Of a stretch of 64,000 nucleotides of DNA, positions 36,201-48,105 are shown piece after piece. Every line of letters begins with the position of its first letter. Position 1 is the first letter of the stretch. The stretch is from contig OX459095.1 in the NCBI GenBank assembly GCA_949775045.1, forward strand, positions 28,159,564 to 28,223,563, given 5' to 3'. The translations under genes were made by a program, and so were the position numbers. The notes beneath the pieces were generated by a model. That model did no database searches. It saw only the letters and a list, made by a program, of their open reading frames with translations, and was not told the origin of the DNA. This DNA comes from Metridium senile (taxonomy: Eukaryota > Cnidaria > Anthozoa > Actiniaria > Metridiidae).

Positions 36201-39200
36201 TATTGTTCTGTTGCAATCTCAACCTGTTTAAAAAAAGGGAAAAAAATCTCGCGCGCTAATTAAAGTCTTTTGTTGCTTCTCATCTACAATACCATATATG
36301 GTAATGGCATCGTTTTCAATATTGCATACGGTATTTCTGATACGAGGAGAAAGGGGTGTAGATCAAAGCAGTTTTAGATTAGCTATTATTAAAATATTGA
36401 ATAAGGAAGCTATTTTCGTTGTTATGACCTGGAAGGGGGAGGTTTAGTATGATGAAAACTATACAGGTCACTATATAGATCTTTATATAGACTTTTGATC
36501 CTGATATTATTCTCTACTATATCAATATCATTTTTATTCTCTCCAGGTCCCGATGACTGTGAGTTTGATTCTGATTTGATGTGTCATTGGTTGAACTCGA
36601 AAAAAAATTCAAACTTTAAATGGGAGAGATTGACTGGTGGTACGCCTACATCCGGGACAGGACCTAGTGGGGACCACACCTCAAATACAGGTAACCTCAA
36701 CCAACAAAACCATTCACCACCACCAGCGACTAATTAATTTAACCACCCCCTCTCCACACTAGTTCACTAACCACCCCTCCCCACACTAATTCACTAACCA
36801 ACCCCTCTCCCACTAATTCACTATAAACAGCTCCTCTCCCACTAATTCACTAGCCACCCCCTTCCCCACTAATTCACTAGCCACCCCCTTCCCCACTAAT
36901 TCACTAAGCCAGACAACAAACCGGTAAAACACCCAATTGTACTTGAGACCTGACCAAACCAGGGAACCGACCATCCACGAGTACCCACGCCTGTGACAAA
37001 TTAATTTAATCCATCAAAACACTCAACCAAGTAACGAACCACCAAACATGCACCCAAGCATGACTTAGCCATCCAAGCCAACGAACTGACCAACCAACAT
37101 ATAACCACCATCCAACCCACATCAAACACAAACCAAATATATATATCATGCATTTGTAATCTCTCCATTCTTCCAGACGTCTGTCCAGACCAACGAGTCC
37201 CGCCAATTAATCGACCATCAAGCATAACAAACAAGCCACCATTCTGATCCCATATCAAACACAAACCAAATATAAGTCATGCAGTTGTAATCTATCCATT
37301 CTTCCAGACGTCTGTCCAGACCAACGAGCCTAATATAAATCGACCATCAAGCATAACAAACAAGCCACCATTCATCCCACATCAAACACAAACCAAATAT
37401 ATATCATGCAGCTGTAATCTATCCATTCTTCCAGACGTCTATCCAGACCAACAAGTGAAATAAATCAACCATCAAGCATAACAAACAAGCCACCATTCAT
37501 CCCACATCAAACACAAACCAAATATATATCATGCAGCTGTAATCTATCCATTCTTCCAGACGTCTGTCCAGACCAACGAGTCCAATAAATCGACCATCAA
37601 GCACCAATTCAAACAAACCAATAGCATCCATCAATGTAAATTCCGAACCGATTATCCAACCAATGCAAACAATAAAATTGTTTTTACATTATGTTGAAAT
37701 CATTAATAACACCAGATTATTTTCAGGTTTTTATCTCTACGCCGAAGCATCATCACCAGCTTCTACCGGTAACAAGGCTAGGTTACTCAGTAAAGAATTT
37801 CCAGCCACAGAGGGGAGGTGTCTGTCGTTTTGGTACCATATGTACGGTGTGGGTATGGGATCACTGAATGTTATTCTAGAAGATGCTAACGGCGAACACC
37901 AAATATGGAAAGAATTTGGTAACAAAGGGAACAAGTGGCACCTAGGTCACGTGACAGTTGACAGTAATATAACTCACAAGGTAGAGTCACGTGATAATCA
38001 ATACGTTTTCAATGGTTCATACTGTTTCTAGCAATGAATTCGAAATACAATCTTTGTTTTCAGATCATCTTTGAAGCAGTAAGAGGGGATGACTTTCGAA
38101 GTGATATTGGAATCGATGACGTGAAGTTTGAAGACGGGCCTTGTGGTAAGGATAAAAGAAACTGTTTTGAAACTATACTCGATTCAATTTATCCCATTGA
38201 TTACAACTTTTAGTCGAACAGTTGATCATGAAATTGATAAAGTTGGTTGTGGATAGTTGAAGCCATACTTTCTGCCTTCATTCTTTTCCACTCGTATTTA
38301 CTCGTACTACTAATCTCGAGCAGGAGATTAGGGTTCGAGTCCTGGTCGGGCAAATAGTTATGGTCTTAAAACAATGGAGAAGTTGCCGATATTGTAAATA
38401 TATCTGCAAGAAGTCGTAGCTTCACGTCTTTTCGGATAAGACGTGAGTCCCGTCTGTCTTCGCTCTAACCCTATACCTACAGGGGTGGATTTAGGGGGGA
38501 TGTTCCTTCAGGCACATTTAGGGACTGGACACACCCTAAAGCCTTAAGAGCCCTTCATTTGCAATTGGGACACCACCCTGACAGATGATATATTCATACA
38601 ATCAGTGATCAATAAAGAGGGTCGCATTAAGGAGTTAACTTTGACGCTTGACCGTTAAAGTTTCTTTCATTTGAGGCATGATGGTAAAAAAAATCAAAGT
38701 ACACCATCGTCATAGTCCATCTCCTAAGTGCTTATTGTCTCTTTATTTTTAAAACAGTCGAAGAAGTCGGTTGTTATGCAGACGACCCGTCTCATCGGTC
38801 CTTCAAATTACTGTATGCTAATCTAAGAGGCAACATCAACTGGTTTAACATGCGCAAGACAGTCAAAGGTTGTGCCAAGTTGGCACGTGAGCACCATTAC
38901 CAGGTTAACAAACTGAATAGCAGCTTCATTTCAACAATTCATAATACCAGGCGTGAACTCTCCACAGACATGCATGCCAGTAGTCTATATAATCATTGTC
39001 ATCATCATCAATAGAACACTATTATCATCTTTAATCTCATATCATCATCATCTGATCGTTATGGATGTCATGATCGCTTGTATCATAGTCATCATAATCA
39101 TCCTGGACGTTCGTTGTCTGTATCACGATTGTCATCATAATCATCGTCGTTGTCTGTATCACGATTGTCATCATAATCATCGTCGTTGTCTGTATCACGA

Positions 39201-39632
39201 TTGTCATCATAATCATCGTCGTTGTTTGTATCAAGATTGTCATCATAATCATCGTCGTTGTCTGTATCAAGAGTGTCATCATAATCATTGTCGTTGTCTG
39301 TATCACGATTGTCATCATAATCATCGTCGTCATCGTTGTCTGTATCACGATTGTCATCATAATCATCGGCGTGTATATCATCATATAATCATGTATTTGT
39401 TATCTTCTAATATTCTTACCATTATTAAAGATGTAAATGATGACTGACATTATGATTAATTATATCATAACTATAATTAATTTTCTATCATTAGTATTAC
39501 GGTGTCCAATTCTACGGCGAATGCTGGGGAGGTCAAACAAAAGTCGACTTTGCAAGCCAAAAGAACGAGCCCGATAAATGCTGGTCAGGTGTTGGAACGC
39601 ACTACGCCAATTTCGTATATAAGATTATTTGA
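30204..39632 (+). CDS. Second astacin metalloprotease with two TSP1 repeats, MAM domain and Cys-rich C-terminus
   Basis: Coding exons: 30204-30282, 32210-32266, 33027-33209, 33596-33710, 33934-34121, 34393-34611, 35154-35327, 35966-36145, 36547-36690, 37727-37980, 38064-38145, 38758-38903, 39495-39632; 652 aa; same 13-exon plan and phases as the upstream paralogue, with exons 5, 6, 8 and 11 equal in length. Residues 1-18 are a signal peptide. The prodomain has YEAD (Asp55) where the paralogue has FEGD, and a dibasic KR at 81-82 before the mature start (NAVRDRKRLW). The protease has HEIMHALGFWHEQSRPDR (His177, His181, His187; Glu178) and Met-turn SVMHYG (Met234, Tyr236). TSP1 repeats are about 281-338 (WSSWS) and 339-398 (WGRWSAW, CSLSCG), MAM 399-558, WSC-like Cys-rich domain 559-652. 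Expected active, secreted, zinc-dependent. It arose by tandem duplication; introns share little, so the duplication is old relative to the repeats in them. Confidence 0.92.
30540..31740 (+). repeat. About 60-bp degenerate minisatellite
   Basis: Units share GATTGTATTGGGAAAACATTGAGGCAAGTGAATAAGGTCTATCTCCCAAGAG with many substitutions and length changes; about 20 units. Fills most of the first coding intron of the second astacin gene. Minus-strand frames across it are artefacts. Confidence 0.88.
32878..32948 (+). repeat. 12-bp tandem repeat ATTGGATGTGCA
   Basis: Six imperfect units of GCATTGGATGTG/GCATTGAACAT just upstream of exon 3 of the second astacin gene. Confidence 0.85.
36190..36355 (+). 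repeat. Dispersed repeat, uninterrupted copy
   Basis: Matches, in opposite orientation, the two halves around the MITE at 25001-25227. It shows GTTGCAATCTCAACCTGTTT, a GCGCGCTAATTAAAG segment and CATACGGTATTTCTGATACG. In intron 8 of the second astacin gene. Confidence 0.65.
36735..36910 (+). repeat. About 24-28-bp repeat (CCCACTAATTCACTA)
   Basis: Six imperfect units of ACCCCCTTCCCCACTAATTCACTAGCC in intron 9 of the second astacin gene. Confidence 0.9.
37125..37610 (+). repeat. About 115-bp tandem repeat, four copies
   Basis: Each unit runs from AACACAAACCAAATATA through CCATTCTTCCAGACGTCTGTCCAGACCAACGAG to CGACCATCAAGCATAACAAACAAGCCACCATTC. In intron 9 of the second astacin gene. Each copy contains the inverted motif CAGACGTCTG, so the array carries regularly spaced palindromes. 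Confidence 0.92.
38300..38560 (+). mobile_element. Degenerate SINE fragment
   Basis: A B box (GGTTCGAGTCCTGGTCGGGC, 38331 on) is followed by a body like family 1 (GTCTTTTCGGATAAGACGTGAGTCCCGTCTGTCTTCGCTCTAA) but diverged. In intron 11 of the second astacin gene. Confidence 0.55.
39095..39375 (+). repeat. 36-bp minisatellite GTTGTCTGTATCACGATTGTCATCATAATCATC
   Basis: Seven units, near-identical, in the last intron of the second astacin gene. The long frames across it on both strands (HRRCLYHDCHHN; MTIVIQTT) are artefacts. Confidence 0.95.
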
Positions 39633-40574
39633 TCAAGTAAGTATGACGTCACAAGTTATTATCATTATGCCCCGGGTAGCAGACCGCAGACCGCCGGTAA
39701 CGCAGGTTATACCCCGGGTACCAGCGGTATTTTCTTCACTTTAGCGTTTGTAAATATGACGGTTTGTTAATCGTTAGTATAGGAAATCGCACGATTTTGA
39801 ATACAATTCGTAATTGATAGGTATAGTACGAATGATGTTTCGGGAAGTTTTCAAAATTGGACGAGCCTTTTAGGCGAGTGCACTCCTCTTGACCAATCAA
39901 AATAGAGTAATTTTGTACAGTATATTATAAGCGGAAAAAAATTGATTTTCTTTTTTTAAAAAGACGTACAAATGATAAGTATTAAATGAAGAAACCCTCT
40001 GGTCTCCAGGGGTTATGATTAAAATCATCATATATAGCAATACAGTCAATCTCATTTAAGTTGTCCAACGTAAAAAAGTCAGAGATTTTTAACACTACAA
40101 CAAGTGACACGTGATTCTTTCTTTTAAATTTTTAAAACCTGTATAATGAGTGACAGTGAACATGGAATAAGAATTATAAGAAATTTCAGAAGTTCACAAT
40201 TATCGAGCTATTTACAGATTTATAGCGAAATGTCCTTTATGGTTGACAATGTTAATGACTAGTGTAGGTTTGTAGGTTGGAACCATTGTTTAAATAATTG
40301 ATCCAAAATAATAATAATAATAAATAATAAAAAACTTTATTTACGTGTCAATGTATTTAGCTACAAGCTAATTGGGGACACTAACAAATACTAATGATAT
40401 ACTATATGAAAATAATGTTAATTAAATATTAAAAATACATAAAATCTAAGTTAAATATACACTATGTTAAGAATATATAAGTTAAAATATCGACAATAAT
40501 TTAAATATCTGATACGAGCTCAAAGGTTGATGACTCTCAATTATTTAAACAATGTTAATGACATGCATTTACTG
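39633..40574. other. Intergenic after the second astacin gene
   Basis: A TAA repeat near 40308-40330 and a segment like interspersed-repeat tails (TTTATTTACGTGTCAATGTATTTAGC, 40335-40370). No gene recognised. Confidence 0.35.
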
Positions 40575-40581
40575 TATTTTA

Positions 40582-41425
40582 CACAGGGAGCCCGGCTTTT
40601 TGTCGTTTCTTTTCATTTTTTTTCTCTCTCTTTATTTACGCTAATAATACGCTATATTATGTTTGCATCGGGATTCCTGTGGTATGAAACAGTTCCGACG
40701 TACCGTTTAAGTGATGATGTAATTAACAGTAACTCGATAGGAGGATAAACTCTTATCTGTAACGCACTCTCTAGTAACAGTCAATAATTGAGAAGGGCCG
40801 AAACAACTGCTAGATTATCTTAACAGCACCACCGCTACTTGCCCTGACCAGCTATTTTTAGCGACTCTCTATTCGTGACACAATCCATCTAACAACGCAA
40901 TGTAAACCACAAAAGTAAAAACTTGAATAACAAAATCCACGATCATAAATCAGGAGTTCTTACTCGTCTAAGAATAAAAATAATTTAACGGCTTAGTTAA
41001 GTTAACTCCTCGGTCAGGGCAACTAGCGGTGAACATGTAACTAAAACTCGACTTTTAAATATTGCTGAATAGCATCGTGCGTGATTTCAGATTTCCCCAA
41101 ATTTGAACATCCTAACATAAAGTATGTTTATTACACAAACGTTTGGAGGCTTTATAATAATGAAAGAATGCTTAAAACATTTTATATATGAGTTTTAATT
41201 GAGGCATCTAGCAGTTGTTTCAGCCCTTCTATACATTAACGGTTACTAGCGAGTGTGTTACAGATAAGAGTATAATCCTCCTATCGAGTTACTGTTAATT
41301 GCATCAATACGTCGGAACTGTCTCATATCACAGGAATCCCGATGCAAACATAATATAGCGTATTATTAGGGTAAATAAAGAGAGAGAAAAAAGAAAAGAA
41401 ACGACAAAAAGCCGGGCTCCCTGTG
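40582..41425. mobile_element. 844-bp foldback DNA transposon, 7-bp target duplication
   Basis: The ends are CACAGGGAGCCCGGCTTTTT and its reverse complement, and the inverted arms run for about 220-245 bp each (40582-40825 and about 41205-41425) with few differences. Both flanks read TATTTTA (40575-40581, 41426-41432). The middle (about 40825-41205) has no coding capacity, so this is a non-autonomous element. The termini resemble those of the 5.8-kb insertion at 48488-54324 (CACAGGCAGCCC), also with a 7-bp duplication. Confidence 0.9.
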
Positions 41426-41833
41426 TATTTTATGGAAGGGTTGTAATTTAAGTCATATAGAAAAAGATAAGCGTACCAGTCTCCTTACGACCTCTCATAA
41501 AAAAACACAAGAAGCCAAATTACACGGAAAGGAAATTGGGGCTTACTAATTCTACTAATATGGGTTTCTTGTTTTTATTTTCAGAAAATGGTGTAATATT
41601 TTCACTAGGGGATCCGGTACTTCAACAAAAATACATTTTATTCCATTATTAATTCATGATGCCATAATCATGATCCTAGAAAACATGGACAAGACATTAA
41701 CAGAATAATACAAATATAAAAATGTGAAATCACAAATGCATTGTAGTTTTGAGCTCGTATTAAAACTATTATATAAATATAGTTTACAGTTCATGCTTTC
41801 ATGTTTGTCCTTTATTATGTGCAACTAGAAATA

Positions 41834-41997
41834 CAGTGGTAACCCATAAAGCGGTCACCCTCAATTAGGCGGCCACAAAAAAAAGTAAGTCCCAAATCTA
41901 TTCCTATACCTATTCTATACATCTATTCAGCGGCCAACCTCTATTAAGCGGCCACTTTGGAAAGCCCGAGGGTGACCGCTTAATAGAGGTACCACTG
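41834..41997. mobile_element. MITE, CAGTGGTA termini, TA target duplication
   Basis: Inverted ends CAGTGGTAACCCATAAAGCGGTCACC and GGTGACCGCTTAATAGAGGTACCACTG. TA flanks at 41832-41833 and 41998-41999. Second full copy at 57460-57638 and a half copy at 45600-45692. Confidence 0.85.
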
Positions 41998-42001
41998 TAT
42001 A

Positions 42002-42241
42002 CACCTATTTCAAAAAACGTTGTCAAAAGGAGATCTGCAATCTGCAGTCTGAGATCAAAATGAATTCTGGGGTACGGCAGTTTTTTCTCATTAAAAATTC
42101 GTTTGCGTGCACTTTCTGGCTTCGGATATGGCGATGATTAATATAAATCTGAAGGTGCTTAGCGCAAAAAAAAAACAAAAAAACAGGGCCAATTAATTTC
42201 AGTCTCAGATTGCATTCTGAGAACGTTTTTTGAAAAAGGTG
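42002..42241. mobile_element. MITE of the CACCTATTTC family, TA target duplication
   Basis: The ends CACCTATTTCAAAAAACGTT and AACGTTTTTTGAAAAAGGTG are inverted; inner inverted segments contain TGCAGTCTGAGATC and GTCTCAGATTGCA. TA flanks at 42000-42001 and 42242-42243. It abuts the preceding MITE. Confidence 0.85.
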
Positions 42242-42469
42242 TATCTAAATAGGGTCAATGGCATATTCTTTAGCTAATGAACCGTTTAACAAAGGTTTAC
42301 AAATCTACATAAAGAAAGCAAGCTAGTGCAAAATTTAACAAATCATGTTTTAAAAAGAACGCTCCTTGAATTCCATAATCGAAGCATGTTCCATGATCAG
42401 AGTCAATGGAGAGCTTTGTTCCCTTATTGTTTTCTCATGCATGATATACGTCAGTCAATTTGCATATCT

Positions 42470-43042
42470 CTACTTCATGGCCTGTTCTTTGTACAAACAA
42501 TAAACGCAGTACACAAAAGAACAAACTGTTGGAGTAAAAGTTAATGTGAATCCAGGAGCTCTGAATATAGGACGAATAGAATAGCCAACTGCAAACACGC
42601 ATCGAGCCAACACAAATAGCAGTGATAACAATGGTAATACCATAATCTTATCGAGCGGTAGGTGAACTGACAAGGTCAAACACGCAACGAAGTGCATCAG
42701 GAATTGCTCGGTTGTATTACTGAGGTATTTAGATGGTATTTCGACGAACTTCTTTGCCGTATCATCCAGTGGGTTGATGGCTGGTGAATGAAACCTTCGA
42801 TTGCCAACCCACATTATCCCAGCAATTACAGTCATCGCAGACAAGGCTTGCCACTTTAAAGCAAAAGCGATTCTATCCGCCATCGTAGGTAGGTTTGGAG
42901 CTGGTAGGTTTGGAGTCGTTTTGATCCAGTACCCGAACGAAACAAGAAATATTATATTCAATACGCCACAACCCAAAACGAACATTCTTTCACCATTCCA
43001 AGCAAATTGTTTCTTTGCTTTAGCAGTACTGTCACTACCCAT
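42470..43042 (-). CDS. MAPEG-domain membrane protein, TMEM79-like
   Basis: Single uninterrupted frame of 190 aa. About four hydrophobic segments are visible: residues 20-40, 70-90, 115-150 and 165-185. The segment DRIAFALKWQALSAMTV, then VGNRRFHSPAINPLD, then NTTEQFLMHFVACLTLS, and LFVLARCVFAVGYSIRPIFRAPGF follow the MAPEG pattern (ER-x-F-ALKW, N-T-x-EQ-x-hh, AR-hhF-x-x-GY). The AINPLD element is also seen in vertebrate TMEM79 (mattrin). MAPEG proteins include glutathione-dependent eicosanoid enzymes, but TMEM79-type members have no established catalysis, so I assign no reaction. Start chosen as the first ATG, with the same start preserved in the duplicated fragment at 56241. Its upstream sequence is part of the local segmental duplication. 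Confidence 0.82.
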   Translation of the reverse strand: MGSDSTAKAKKQFAWNGERMFVLGCGVLNIIFLVSFGYWIKTTPNLPAPNLPTMADRIAFALKWQALSAMTVIAGIMWVGNRRFHSPAINPLDDTAKKFVEIPSKYLSNTTEQFLMHFVACLTLSVHLPLDKIMVLPLLSLLFVLARCVFAVGYSIRPIFRAPGFTLTFTPTVCSFVYCVYCLYKEQAMK

Positions 43043-44146
43043 AATTGATATACAATGAGTACGCTATGCAATGTTCGAGTTTGATGCTGCCTAACGGAAG
43101 AATCTAATCTTCGGAGAAAGTTCGGCAAGTATTCGGAATACCCAACAGGAGTCTGTACTATACCTTATTTCACACTTGACACGGTTTTCTTTGTTATTCA
43201 TAGGGATGTATCTCCGATATAAACCCCTCATTATACCAATTCAAGGGTTATATCTAGATATAAACCCGGGTCTATATCTAGTTATAACCTTTGCATTTAT
43301 TATTTATTGCAACATTAGACTTAGAAATTTTTACTAGATAGCGATTTTTGGAGAAAAAAATCTTTGAGTACCAATGTGAGGACTCGAACCGAGAACCTCT
43401 GCATTGCTGTATCCGCGCTTTAACCCATTATACTACATAGTCATCCGATGGAAAGTTAACAACAAAAACTCGTTTAATGTCATCAAGTTCATTAGCATTC
43501 AAGTTCGTTAGTATTCTTCTGAATAGAATTGAAAAGTGATTGTTTAATATTTCCTTATGGGAATTCATTGACAATGAACATTAAATTATGAACAGATTAT
43601 TGACATATTTTTGGATTGGTTTTATTTTTTTGAATACGATCAGTGAAAATCATACATTGTTTTCTTTTCAGAAAACCTTAGTTATCATTGAAAAATGTCG
43701 AGTCAGATCTCAGCCTAATGGTTTAGATTGTGTCAGTACTATTTTGTTATGAAAACTTTCAATAAACTTCAATTACGGGAAAACTGTTGTATTCTAGTGA
43801 CAAAAATCATTAACAGCTAGCATTCCACCTTATTCATTAGTTCCAATGGTTTGACTAATTTAGTCTTTGTATTAAGGAATCAAAACTAAGATAGCATAAC
43901 CTCCTTCAATCGTGTTCTATCAATAAGATTTTGATTTAAAAATGCACCGAACCGGTTCCCTGCACATTAATATTTTCTATTCATATCATTTCTTTTATCA
44001 AATACGACTCCCAGTAGATACTAATTAGTAAGATTTGAAAAGCCGTTCTTTTATTTCTTAACTCAAATCATGTGTCTTTGTTAGAATAGGATTAAATCAC
44101 TGTTTTTTTTGTGAGAAAACCTTCTCAAGTGTGAAATAAATTAGTT

Positions 44147-44242
44147 ACATACCTCGAATGTTCGGCTATAAGCCTATATATCCCTTGGGCCTGCGGCCCG
44201 CGGGATATATATGGCTTATAGCCTCCATTCTCGTTATGTAAC
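44147..44242. repeat. GC-centred palindrome in AT-rich DNA
   Basis: GTTACATA...GGCTATAAGCC-ATATATCCC faces GGGATATATATGGCTTATAGCC...TATGTAAC across a GGGCCTGCGGCCCG centre that is itself palindromic. Probably a MITE; no clear target duplication. Confidence 0.6.
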
Positions 44243-44657
44243 TCTTACATAGTCAATCATTTGATTTGAGGGGAGGGGGGTGTGGAATTCTGCGTTTGGC
44301 CTCTATATATTTCGTTTCGTGACGACACTTAAAACGGCTGCAAAGGAGTCTACTTTATATTTACCCCTCGGTATTTTCTTCCCCGTGTTTGACATGCACG
44401 ATATTTATTAAGGGAACAACATCTTCAGTGCTCCATATTTTTCTTTTGATTTATCCCTCCCCAACCATGAAATATCAAATGGTCGGTTACTAATTAATCA
44501 ATAGAGTAGTTGAATCGAGGGCATTATGCTGTGATAGTTGCCCTTTGAAACTGGATGTTCAGAAAAACAACATATTGGTAAGAAGGCGAAATATCAGCTC
44601 ATAAAATGTAACACGAGGGAAATGGCATTTAATTTAAAATTTAATATTATATTATCT

Positions 44658-44820
44658 TCCCCTCCCCTCCCCTCCCCTCCCCTCCCCTCCCCTCCCCAAT
44701 CCCTCCGCCCCTTTTCCCAATCCCCCAGGGCCAGCTATGCAGGCTAGGATTTGTATGGAAAATTTGTTCTGGATGGCAAGCTTTGCCATCCAGTGCATAT
44801 TTTCCATACAAATCCTTATA
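44658..44820. repeat. CCCCT microsatellite and adjacent hairpin
   Basis: 44658-44697 is (CCCCT)n. 44748-44818 is an inverted repeat, AGGATTTGTATGGAAAAT facing ATTTTCCATACAAATCCT, with a second inverted pair inside (GGATGGCAAGC/GCTTTGCCATCC). Confidence 0.75.
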
Positions 44821-47800
44821 AAATATTGAATTTATATTTAATGTCATTTCTCCTATGCTCATCATTATGAGCTAAAACTTTGGCTTCTTACTAATATGGA
44901 GGTGCTCTTTTCATTTTCTGATGTTCATTTTCAGACACAGCTGCTCGATTTAAAAGGGGCACGGTCACGTGACCTGTTGTTGCAAAAGGCCTCTTTGTTG
45001 GCTATTGACTAATTCCCAATCAGGCTTATGATCTAGCATGATGCGTTATTATGCAATTAAAAAAGTGGTAAAAAAAAATAAAATAATCGGATTCAGGTAA
45101 ACAGTGTAAAAAGAGATAAAAAAACTTACTAACATTTTTAAATCGTGACTATTTGGAAACGTTGGTTTTACCTCCTTTTTATACAGCTTACCCCTCCAAT
45201 AGGACATCTTCACATTGGCATCATATCATTGTACTACAAGTCTACCAGAATGCTAAACAACTTTAGTTTTAATTACATGCATTTTTTTATTTCTTCTTGA
45301 GAAGAACAGAATGAGGCACTAATTAAGGCACATTCACATAAAAAATAGGGAAAGCATTCTGGTAGTTGTAGAAGTACTGAATACCTTAATGCAAGTGGCC
45401 TACAATATCAATAAAAATACCATTCATGGTAGTTAGAGTTGGGTGATTCCTAGAGTGCTCAAACCAAACCCACCAAACAAATAATAATAGTCCTTTTAAC
45501 AATTCTATGCACCATTCTGAAAGGTCTTTACATCGATCGAAGCAAAATGATAAAGACTTTGAATTATTCATTTGTCTCTTTCAATGCAATATATGCACTA
45601 CTCTATTTATTGAGTGGCCAACCTCTATCAAGCGTCCACTTTGGAATGTCCCAAGGGTGACCGCTTTATAGAGGTATACAACTGTATTTAGTTCCAATTA
45701 ATTATTGTTCACTAAGAGAGCACTGTATCATACGATAATTGTTACAAAATTATTATACATTATGTTATCTCAACCTGGGGTGAGAGTTGTTTGGATGGCT
45801 TACATGTGAGCACCTCATCCAAATCATGTCTCTTAAACTTAGCTTTATAAATTAATAAACCAAGTACGCATATCCCATTGGACACTACAGTTCCCCAATT
45901 CATCCATGCAACACTTGTCCCAGGAAAAATGAAAGAAATACAAAATATTAAATATATCACATTCCCACCAGCCAATAGCATCACAGTCGTCAGACCCTCA
46001 GCTATTGGGTACACAGTCTCTATCGCCATCTCAAACAATAGTGGTGTAGTACCATTAAAGAACAGTCCACCCAGTATAATCGATGAATAGAGCAGGGTTT
46101 CTGAGAAAGGAATGATTCTGGAGCAAGTCAGACTAAATAGCAGTTGAGATATTGATGTACAAGCAAATAAGATGATGAGAACACTTTTGGTTTGTCGCTT
46201 GACATAATCAACACATCTGTGAATAATACATAAAAACTGTAAGTGTAATAATAATAACATGATCATAATAATGAAAATATACCTAATATAAAAATAGTAA
46301 AACATGTAAATTCAATAATCAAATTATCATAACAATTAATATGATTGCATGATAATTAATAATTAATAATGCATCTTTAAACAACAGCATATTCACAGTG
46401 GTTCTTCATCTGCTTGCACACACGTACTACCTCTAAATATTTTTCACACATAAATTAATTCTCACATGTTGATTTCTTCTAAGTTAGGAAACAATAAACA
46501 TGAATTTGGACCACAATTACAAAAAAGACTGATGCTTTTACTCAATGTTGAAAAATAAAAATGACAGTCACTGTAAGAATAACTATCATTATAAGACAAT
46601 AACAATATTACCGGATATTATGAACAACATATTTTTTATGGCGACAATAATGAAAATAAAAATGACAATAATTACAATAAAAGTAAGAAATGCAATCTAT
46701 ATATGACACTAGAAATATTGACAGGAACAACCTGGAATAAATTAAAAGTATTAAAAGTGTAATTATAGTATACTTTCTTAGCTATGACAATCCCAGAAAA
46801 ACATCCAGCTAAAGTAGCAGTACAACCTAGCAAGCCAGCTAGCTGCTCATTGACACCAAATGGTTTTACAGCCAATGCAAAAACAGACATCCAGCCAAAA
46901 TACACACCAAAACTAACAGAAAACAGGAATGCCAAATGAAAATATGATTTATCTCTGAAAAGTCTCCTCAATGCTTCTCTGTAGCTGTAAAGTTTTATTT
47001 CACACGATGCTGATGGTGGTAATGGCGGCTTATCGGGGAAATAAACCAGCACACAAATCAATAGGAACCCACTTATAATTAACTGCACTTCCATATATGA
47101 GATGATGCTGTTATACATTCCTTCAATGTCGTATAATGTTGCATTAGTAGTATTTGTGTGGGGTAGTGTCACCACAGGAACCATACTTGGGCCAACAATA
47201 AAAGAAGCTGAGATCCCAAGATAAGCTAACAGTGTTGCAATTGCTGTTGCAGTGGTTCGTTCATTTGGCGGGAACCATGTTGCAGAAATAGAGGGAGGAC
47301 CTCCCAATCCTATGGGACTACTAAGCATAGCAATGAATTGCCCAGTGTGGACAAGAACAGTTCTAGTGGTTGGATCACTCACTGGGATGACTTGAAAGGC
47401 TTTTCCAGCAGTCATGAGGAAAGCACATAAGATAACAGATAACACGTAAACCTGATAGTAAAAATAACCAACATTTTTATTTATAAAAAATATATAAATT
47501 ACACTTATGTTAATTAATTTCTGTATGATGTTTTTAATATAATTAGATACTAATATTTCAGCCTCTAAATAAATGCAAAAACAAACACAGAGGTGGAACA
47601 TGAATGATCTTGGAAGATGATGGCAATTTTATAGTGATGATTATGAGGTATATTATGGGATTATTCATGATAATAATTGCAATGAGGATGATAACGAAGA
47701 TGTCAATTATAATTATATATAAAACATAAATATATATAATAATAATGATCAAAAGGAATATGATTACATACAGTTATTGTATTATAAGCTAATGGCTTAA

Positions 47801-47984
47801 ATTAATGTCATACTGTGCACTACAGTTCTGTTTCAAGAGCTAAGTGCTCTCTCATCAGGTGCGTTGCTGGACTGATGGTGGAAGGTCAATCAAGTGTTTA
47901 TTAAGTGTTCACTAGTAGATGTTTCTTTGAATGGCTGCATGCGCTTGTAGTTAGCATATGAGCTTTAATTTTAATGTAAGTAAT

Positions 47985-48105
47985 TAAGTGTTGAATCGGT
48001 GTTGAATTGATGTTGAAAGAGTTTAAAAGCGTTTTAAAAACATTGACATTCAATAAAATCGAACGGAAGTTGAAGCAAATGTTGAAACCGTTTGCCCGGG
48101 CCCTT
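47985..48105 (+). mobile_element. Single arm of the GTTGAAACCGTTTGCCC element
   Basis: Matches the right arm of the inverted-repeat element at 15106-15690 (GTTGAATTGATGTTGAAAGAG ... AAGCAAATGTTGAAACCGTTTGCCC). In intron 1 of the SLC49A4-like pseudogene. Confidence 0.65.

Larger units (their letters stand above)
43043..45759. other. Intergenic between the MAPEG gene and the SLC49A4-like pseudogene
   Basis: Parts recur at 56242-56862, marking the segmental duplication: 43050-43160, 44260-44375 and 44998-45060. It also holds a tRNA-like remnant (43375-43445), palindromes at 43246-43290 and 44147-44242, a CCCCT microsatellite with an adjacent hairpin (44658-44820) and a half MITE at 45600-45692. 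No gene recognised. Confidence 0.5.

Noticed and set aside
38953..39447. 164-aa frame with CLYHDCHHNHRR repeats, looking like a zinc-binding repeat protein
   Set aside because: Seven copies of a 36-bp intronic minisatellite; the His/Cys pattern follows from the DNA repeat.
43375..43445. Possible tRNA gene on the minus strand
   Set aside because: It has a GGTTCGAGTCC B box and a plausible anticodon arm, but the T-arm stem does not pair, so it is more likely a tRNA-derived SINE remnant.
46672..47601. 309-aa minus-strand frame as a separate transporter gene
   Set aside because: It is exon 2 of the SLC49A4-like pseudogene read through both flanking introns after a 1-bp shift and donor loss.
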